From the NCBI GenBank assembly GCA_021234155.1, contig JAJEKV010000147.1, forward strand, positions 747,910-811,909: a DNA stretch of 64,000 nt, in the 5' to 3' direction. Position numbers and translations under genes: made by a program. Origin of the DNA: Isoetes taiwanensis (lineage: Eukaryota; Streptophyta; Lycopodiopsida; Isoetales; Isoetaceae). Positions 57,519 to 64,000 of this stretch are shown piece by piece (position 1 is the stretch's first letter; each line of letters begins with the position of its first letter). A model generated the notes under the pieces. The model ran no database searches. It was not told the DNA's origin and worked only from the letters and a program-made list of their open reading frames with translations.

Positions 57519-58423
57519 CCTGTATCTGCTTCAAGTATCTGCCAGTTTTTTCTGCCTATTATGTGAAGTGTTGCAGATTAGTACGTAATCCTTGTATAGC
57601 CAGATGGAAATCATTGTGGCAAGAAAAAATTCCACCCAAAATAGGTGCTTGCCCTAGGTATATATTATAAATTCTTCGATTGTAACAGAGCCATCGGGAG
57701 ATGTATATAGCAGTGTCACATGTCTCTAGAATGTTTAATGCAAAGCTGGTGTCGCAGCCCTCTGCTGCAAAGACATAGACCTGCTCTTCTGCAATACCTG
57801 TACAGCAACAAGGATCGTTGCATTGCCTTCTAATTTTTGTGATGATTTGGAAATGAATCTATGGAAATCAATACTGGGAAATGTTCACAAGCCAAACAAT
57901 TACGAGGTGCATGTTGACAGGCGTTTCTCAACAATTTTGATCACGGCAGACTATAATTTTTTTTCCTCCTTTAACGGTAGTTGTCTAACCTTTGCATCAG
58001 TGGGACAAATCCCGAGCATACCACTTTTACAATCCAAAACCTATATAATTCAGTTTCAAATTTTTAGTCTTGCGCCTTTTTTTTTGCTTTTCTTTTTTGC
58101 CATAGAATCCCACAGCCGACATGAATTATATGGATTGCTTTGGCGTGTATAGAGAGAAATAGAAAGAGCAATTGTATAGAGAAAGGGCTAGCCAGATTCA
58201 TCCCAGCGGAGCAATAGGGCAAGAATGGCATGCCCTTCAGTTTTTAACTCCCATTTGTGCCTTTGGCTTCCCAAGGCTTTGGAATAGGTGTCTAAGCCAT
58301 TCTCAAAGCCAATTAACTTCTAGCTTCGAGAATGGCTTCGAAGCAAGCTAGACTGGATCATGGATAAACTAGAGGAAGCCGAAAACAAGTAGCAAAATAG
58401 AAGCCACGGCATCTCCCAAGAAG

Positions 58424-58600
58424 GAATAGAATAGAATAGAATAGAATAGTTTTTTTAACGTCCACGGAGACCAATAGGTCATGGGAAACAAGGCAATATT
58501 TGATGCAGAGACAGGAGCCGGCACTGGAGTTTGAGATTGAACTATGGCGAGGCTGGCCATAGCCGAAAAAAGCACGATGCAAAAGAGAAGATGCTAGAAG
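58424..58600 (-). mobile_element. SINE-like element with (CTATT)n tail
   Basis: On the minus strand the sequence ends CCTATTGGTCTCCGTGGACG then TTAAAAAAA and a (CTATT)n tail (58424-58449). Upstream lies a small hairpin, CTATGGC paired with GCCATAG, at about 58542-58562. The core matches the copy at 25081-25110 almost base for base. The 5' limit is uncertain. Confidence 0.55.
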
Positions 58601-58839
58601 AAGCCATAGTTCTTTTGAAGATGGACATCGAAACACCAAGAAACACCAGCGAGGCAACTCCAAACCTGGCAAGAAATACGTCAATAAGTAGCTACAGCCA
58701 TGGTGCCTCCATAGAAGCTATTGTGAAGCAAGCGCTGCCATAGCCAAACTTGAATCATTCGACATGCAGGCAATAAAGTTTTTGGCCACGTCACTGACAT
58801 GTCCTCGGAAAAAAGGCCCCAAAAATTGATTACGTAATC

Positions 58840-58945
58840 AAACCGCCACATGTCAAAGTTTCCGTGGTGGAAACTTTCGGGCGGCGCACCATTTGCGGCT
58901 CCGCCTGAAAGTTTCTGCCACGGAAACTCCTCCCCGTGGCGGTTT
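58840..58945. repeat. 106-bp foldback with 45-base arms
   Basis: Arms 58840-58884 and 58901-58945 pair at about 36 of 45 positions (AAACCGCCAC, AGTTTCCGTGG, GAAACTTTC, GGCGG) around a 16-base loop. The mismatches cluster in one bulge about 10 bases in from the outer ends. No ORF. It has the form of a MITE or hairpin-RNA precursor. Confidence 0.75.
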
Positions 58946-59274
58946 CATATTACAGAGTCATCGTTGCCATGTATTCCACTTGACTAAAAGTTAATTAAAA
59001 ATACCTATGCGGCATTGCCATGAGCTTTTTTTAAAGGACAGTCAATATTGGTTGGCCCTAAAATAATATAAGTGTCCCTTGCCCAAATGTTGCCACGTAG
59101 ATTTTTATTTCGTTTTTATGTTTTGTTTTTCTTTCTTGACCCTTTAATGTGTTCTACATGGATATTTTTATGTTTCATGTGTGTCGTGGTAGTGGGATCT
59201 CACGCTTATATGCTTAAGAATGATAAAAGGGAATCGTGGGAACTTACTCCATATGCTTTTTGGATAACCATTTT

Positions 59275-59420
59275 CCATAAATATATTGGCAACTATAGAG
59301 ATTAGAAGTCTCCAAGCTCAGACATAATTCACTTTTTGCATGTCTAGAACAGAACTAAGATTCTTTCAACTTAATACAAAATCTCTTTTGCTGCAAGTTG
59401 GATAAACGAAATGCCATCGC
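59275..59420. repeat. Diverged direct repeat, copy right of MOR1
   Basis: Partner of 44331-44480; see that entry for the shared words. The direct orientation on both sides of the gene could reflect two independent insertions of one element or old LTR-type ends. No target-site duplication can be defined. Confidence 0.45.
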
Positions 59421-60649
59421 AATAAATTTTTCATATATATAAACAAGTCACAATTTTCTTGGCGTCTAATTTTATGCTGACACGTGTCAGTTGCCTTCAA
59501 CACGGAATGGAAATTGGATTTTCCGATTCCGAATGATTTGTTCTCCCAGCAGCCATATGGTTTTTTTTCGCTTGAAGTGACTTCACTCAGTGGAAGGACA
59601 CCGTACAAAAAAGAAAAAGAGAGAAAAGCCATTCGTGGCTGCCAAGCACATTAGCTATGGCGCTAACCCATAAATTATAAGATTTGGCGATTTCTCATGA
59701 AGCCCATAGATTACAAGCTTCTCGCTGATGCGAGCAACAGGGATTGGATGCACACGCACTCAGTAGAGCTCTTGAATCAGTTGATAACAAGCCATGGCAC
59801 GTATCGTAGAAAGAATAATTGTCAAATTGTCTACATTACTCTGGTGCTAGTGTAGCATGTTCTAGAATTCCTTTGTGAACAAGAATTCCTTTGTGAAGGG
59901 TCTGAAATCTATTCTAATCTCGAACCTTGTACTAAGTAAGGATCTTGATTTTTGAACTACTGCTCGAAATTCACATTTGGTTATGATATTTCAATAGCAG
60001 AGAATGTTGCTTTCAAAAAGCTAATTTCTTTTATCTTTGATCGAATAGTGGTAAAATCATCACACAAACTCTTCTCCCCACATTCATAGAAAATCATCAC
60101 AGAAACTTCTTCTTTGATCGGATATTGATAATAGGAGGTCGAGACCAATGCCTTGTGCACGTAGAAGGAATTGTAAAGTAGGGATAAAAGAGGGGCGAAA
60201 AATTGCTCCCCTGTTTCTATATTAATGGGAAAAGAAAAAACTTGTCCTCTATGTCCGGTGTGCCTGTGACTCATTCCCAACTACCAGCTAGTCATTAAAC
60301 CTCACCATCTACTCCAAAAATCAGGGTCCAATTTTTTGCCTCCCACACAATTGAGAAGGCGGCAACAGGGGAAGGAGGCCGCCCTCCTATCCCCTCTTTC
60401 CGGTACTGCTGCAGACCCTCTTGCGAACCAGATAATATGATCCGGTGCTAGTGGGGTTTGCCGATGTGCCAGAAGATTTTTCTCTTCAAAGAAATTGCTG
60501 ATTTGATTCTGGAGCAGCTTCAAGGCGGTCTTGTGGATTTGGCCTGGTAAGCCACTAACGTGGTATTCTGCTCTCAATCTTTTTAAGAATGATGATTTAA
60601 GAATGATGGACACCGAAAGGGCACAGAGTCTATAAGGTGGAGCAGAATT

Positions 60650-61409
60650 GAAGCCGAATTCATAAAGAGAGCAGTTTTGGGTCTGTTTGGCAGTCTTTTT
60701 AGTTGGATCTTCTATCCATTTGGTTTTTTCCCCTCCTCTTGCTCTTTCTTGCTAGCGGAAAGATCTAGGGATATTTTCTTGAAAGGAGCAGAGTAAATTC
60801 TTGATCTTAAATTTACAGTTTAAAACAGGATGTTAGATTATTTGAGATCGTCGAGCTAGGGATTTGAGTGTATCCAGGAAGACGCTTCCATATCAAGGCC
60901 AGATATCATGAACCAGAATTAGGGAGAGTTCTGGTGGCTGGGCTGTGTGTCTAGCCTATACAGGTTGGCTGACTGGAGCATCCCGACAATGCAGCATCTT
61001 ACTTTAATCTCTCATTTGGTTGTAAAGCTGTCGAATTTGTTCATAGATTGAAGCATATTTGCTTCTCTGAGCAGTGTGGGAGATTGTTCAGGTTACTCCA
61101 CATCTCTTTTCTCTTCATTTCTATTTCTGCAAGAGATTTTTTGGAGCATTCAGGATTGTCTACCGTTTATGGAAAATGGGAATTTGAATCCTGTAGTATT
61201 CTATTTAACTGAGAAGATGTTGATACTGTAGTATTAGTTAGATAGAAGAAGAAGTTGAGAGAGACTCATGAGTACTGTAACTGCAGATATAACTCAGATT
61301 CATGTGGGATCCTATACGCTTAAATTATATCTGATCCATGAGGGATCTTTGTATTGTAATTCTTCCAATCTGATCAATACAAAAAGTTCTTACCTTCAAA
61401 AAAAAAAAA
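60650..61409 (+). mobile_element. Possible polyadenylated retro-insert
   Basis: The region ends TTGTATTGTAATTC, CTGATCAATACAAAAAG, then TTCTTACCTTC and a run of 11 A at 61399-61409, with a further A-rich stretch to 61450. This resembles the 3' end of a reverse-transcribed transcript (an LTR-element R region or an mRNA). The left boundary is a guess and no coding content is visible. Confidence 0.25.
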
Positions 61410-64000
61410 GAATTTTTAAAAGGTTAAAAGGAAAAAAAAATAAAATAAGAAAAATCAGGGAGTTTAGCCCTTTTCGACTAGCTAGGTTTTGAGTTCCTTT
61501 CACACTACATTGCATATAACAGAGGTAAGACAGTCACAGAAGACCATGAACAATAACCATTGATGGCCACGAACAATAACCAGTGATGCCACATCGATTT
61601 GCAAACTATTCAAAAAATTGCCTTTAATTGTAAGGTTTTTTAATCAGTTCAATCCTAGCCTTGGTTGCAACACTGCGATAACACTAGTGAGAAGGCAGAA
61701 TCAATACAAGGGGGCGTGATGAGGAGGTTAACTCTCCCCTCAAAATGATCATTGAGAGGGGAGGGTTGAGCTTCCTTGAACAGCTAGTAAAGGCGATTAT
61801 TACCATTGATTTGATAACCTCCTCAATCTCAACCGTGAAACTGATAATCACTTATAAGCGATGGATTACTAGAAATAACCATTGCTGTTAGGATGCTGAT
61901 CCAAATGTGGACAAGATACTAATCCAAGGATAGGCATTGTTGTGATTGGATAATCACACGATACCAGATGCTTAAAGGCCACCATCACACCAATGCATTG
62001 CCTCGAATTGTTGATGTGGCCTGTTATTCTAATCTGGATTCAACTTTGGGCATTAATGATCGAGCACTAAATTTTGAGAATCTAGCTCGGGTCTGATAGT
62101 TATGCTCTGGGTGCAATTGAACCGATAAAAATCATGCCCAGTGGGAGATTATGACTTATTTAGAATGCAAAATACCATTTTGCAGTTCTTTTGATTTTAT
62201 TGGACCTATAACTTGACGTATTTTATTATCTAGAAATTTATTGCAGTTGGAATTTCGTAGTTTTGAATTGTGGGGTAAAATCTAGTATCAATGTCCAATG
62301 GTTGAGATTTGGCTGTTTAAGTGAAATTGCAAGGATGATTGTGAAGTATCTGGGCATGCATTATGGATGTCGGATAACATGTTACTATTGTTTTGATATA
62401 GTCAGTGTTTGGAACAATAGATAACAACCGCCAATCATTCAAATATCACAAGAAATGGTTCGTCGCGCAAAATATATATTGTACGTGTTTTTTGAAATGG
62501 CGATATGATTTAGGGCATGTACTTAGTTCTATGTCTAAGGTATATAATCATAGAGCATGTCCATCATTTTTCTCGCTTGGCATTTTTCCCCTAAAGGCAA
62601 TGTCGTGTATGTATTTTTTTGTGTATTTTTACACTAATATGGGCAAAGTGGCATGCATGCATCGGGCAATTCTTCTTTAGAGTTGTTTTCTTTCTACATC
62701 GGTCCGATAGTTTTCCTTGAAGGTGAGTAGATAAATCGATTCGACAGTTGAATTGGACAGGAGCCGAAATGAAATAGGCAGGAGTCGAGATAGGAAGTAG
62801 GGCTTTTCATCACAGGTGTAGAAGCCAGATCAAATCAAGCCCAATTGGAAGAAACATGCTTTGGGTTTGATTTGGTTCTCGGCCAGGTATAGCAGGAGAA
62901 GCCGGTTGAGTTCTCCAAAGGAAGTGGCCTGTTGGCTGCAGAACTATTGCACGGGAAAACATGGGCGATCAGAGCACTGCCACAGAGCTGTTGTAGAGAG
63001 GGAGTCAGGTTTTTTTGGTTGAGTAGAAAACTTGAGGTGTGTATAGAATAATCCCTCAAAGGAGTGTGTTGGAGCTGGAGTAGTGGTTTTTGCAAACAAT
63101 ATCTAAATTATATCTGTGATTTGGACTGCAATCTATTTTTATATATAGATCCATGTACATAAAGATGGATATATCATTTGTGATCTTGTTCCTGATCTTG
63201 TTGATCTCTTATGTGCATCAAAAACGGTCACCATGGTTTTAATCTACTTCTCCAGGCTCTAAAGCTCAAGTTGAAGCATATATCTTTGAGAGTTCCAGGT
63301 CTTGTGAGAGAATGTGGAGACAGCAACACAAAATGCAGATACAATCACTTCTATAGGTACAATGCAGTCAAGATTAAGCAACAGTTGGTGCTGGAAATGA
63401 CAACAAGTTTTATGGCAATTAATAGTATTAGATTTAAGATGTAAGAATTACGACACATGCAATTCTACTTCATATAATAACTAGCATTATGTGATCCTTT
63501 TATCAGATCCTTTGGGTACATGGAAGGCATGGTGTCTTAGGCACCCTAAATGTGTTATGTTCCTGCCTTGTTGGTAACAAGTTTATTGGTCACATGGTCT
63601 AAGCCTGTTTCCATGAGCTCAAAAACACCATCGACTTTGAAGCCAGGGCGCATCAAAGCTAGTTCTCATGCTATGTTTCACCTGGCCTTGATGCCTACGT
63701 GGTCCAAGAATCGTTATGGGCTTTCAGAAGGGGGGGAGGGGGGGCTACCCTTCTGGACGACCCTGGCCAGGCTTCTGCCTGTGAGATAGCCTGCACCAAA
63801 CTCTTGCATCTTCTTTCACCGGCTTGTTCTTGAAGAAATGGTAAGATGTAGGTTATGGCAACATATTTAGAAACCTTGCCTCATAGAAACAGGCACTCCA
63901 AAATGCCTTGACTTGGACGCACGTGATCAAGCCAGGTCGGGTGCAGAATAGTCTCATAGAATCACACCCTCAGCAGGACGTGAGCATCATCACATCTTCA

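Larger units (their letters stand above)
57519..64000. other. Intergenic downstream of MOR1, no gene seen
   Basis: The first few hundred bases should be the MOR1 3' UTR. After that come a SINE-like copy (58424-58600), a foldback (58840-58945), the right copy of the MOR1-flanking repeat (59275-59420) and a possible retro-insert ending in poly(A) at about 61399. The ORFs at 60302-60613 and 63211-63444 show no recognisable family. Confidence 0.5.

Noticed and set aside
60302-60613. 103-codon minus-strand ORF
   Set aside because: No recognisable domain, and it lies in a region that looks like transposon leader sequence.

Overview
The window is nuclear DNA of a land plant. Two genes are intact. 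RACK1 (9.7-10.8 kb, minus strand) is the WD40 ribosomal scaffold, and MOR1/GEM1 (45.9-57.5 kb, plus strand) is the XMAP215/TOG microtubule polymerase, which I could follow through 54 in-frame exons to its stop codon. The high repeat load, a fragment of an HSPA12-type Hsp70 gene, and sequence divergence of RACK1 and MOR1 from seed-plant versions point to a non-seed vascular plant, most likely a fern. That assignment is an inference and only moderately supported.

Layout. 0-7.3 kb: an LTR retrotransposon on the minus strand (one LTR, its initiator-tRNA-Met primer-binding site, and the start of an internal region that leaves the window), a second diverged LTR of the same family, and AT-rich ~30-bp repeat arrays in opposite orientations. 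9.7-10.9 kb: RACK1, with telo-box and ACGT motifs just upstream. 11.0-24.4 kb: a graveyard of unrelated gene fragments, most on the plus strand and still carrying introns: alcohol dehydrogenase, HSPA12-like Hsp70, an ABCB transporter, a PLS-type PPR, FKBP12, a DExH RNA helicase, an LRR protein (minus strand) and an M17 leucine aminopeptidase. Most show frameshifts, stops, broken splice sites or a lost catalytic residue. They are interspersed with a 220-bp triplication and palindromic repeats.

24.4-45.9 kb: repeat-rich and essentially geneless. It holds a third LTR of the same family, several short SINE-like elements sharing one 3' core followed by a microsatellite, a long hexanucleotide microsatellite, tandem duplications, remnants of an unidentified minus-strand gene (36.4-37.6 kb) and a convincing Helitron 3' terminus (37.57-37.60 kb, minus strand). 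45.9-57.5 kb: MOR1, compact, with short introns. 57.5-64 kb: intergenic, with another SINE-like copy, a ~106-bp foldback and a possible polyadenylated retro-insert.

The two intact genes are housekeeping genes (translation/signalling scaffold and cortical microtubule dynamics) and show no functional link. The most interesting signals are the serial gene-fragment array at 12-24 kb, the SINE-like family with a hairpin head and microsatellite tail, the Helitron terminus and two large foldbacks. Coordinates of pseudogene exons and repeat edges were read by eye and may be off by a few bases.
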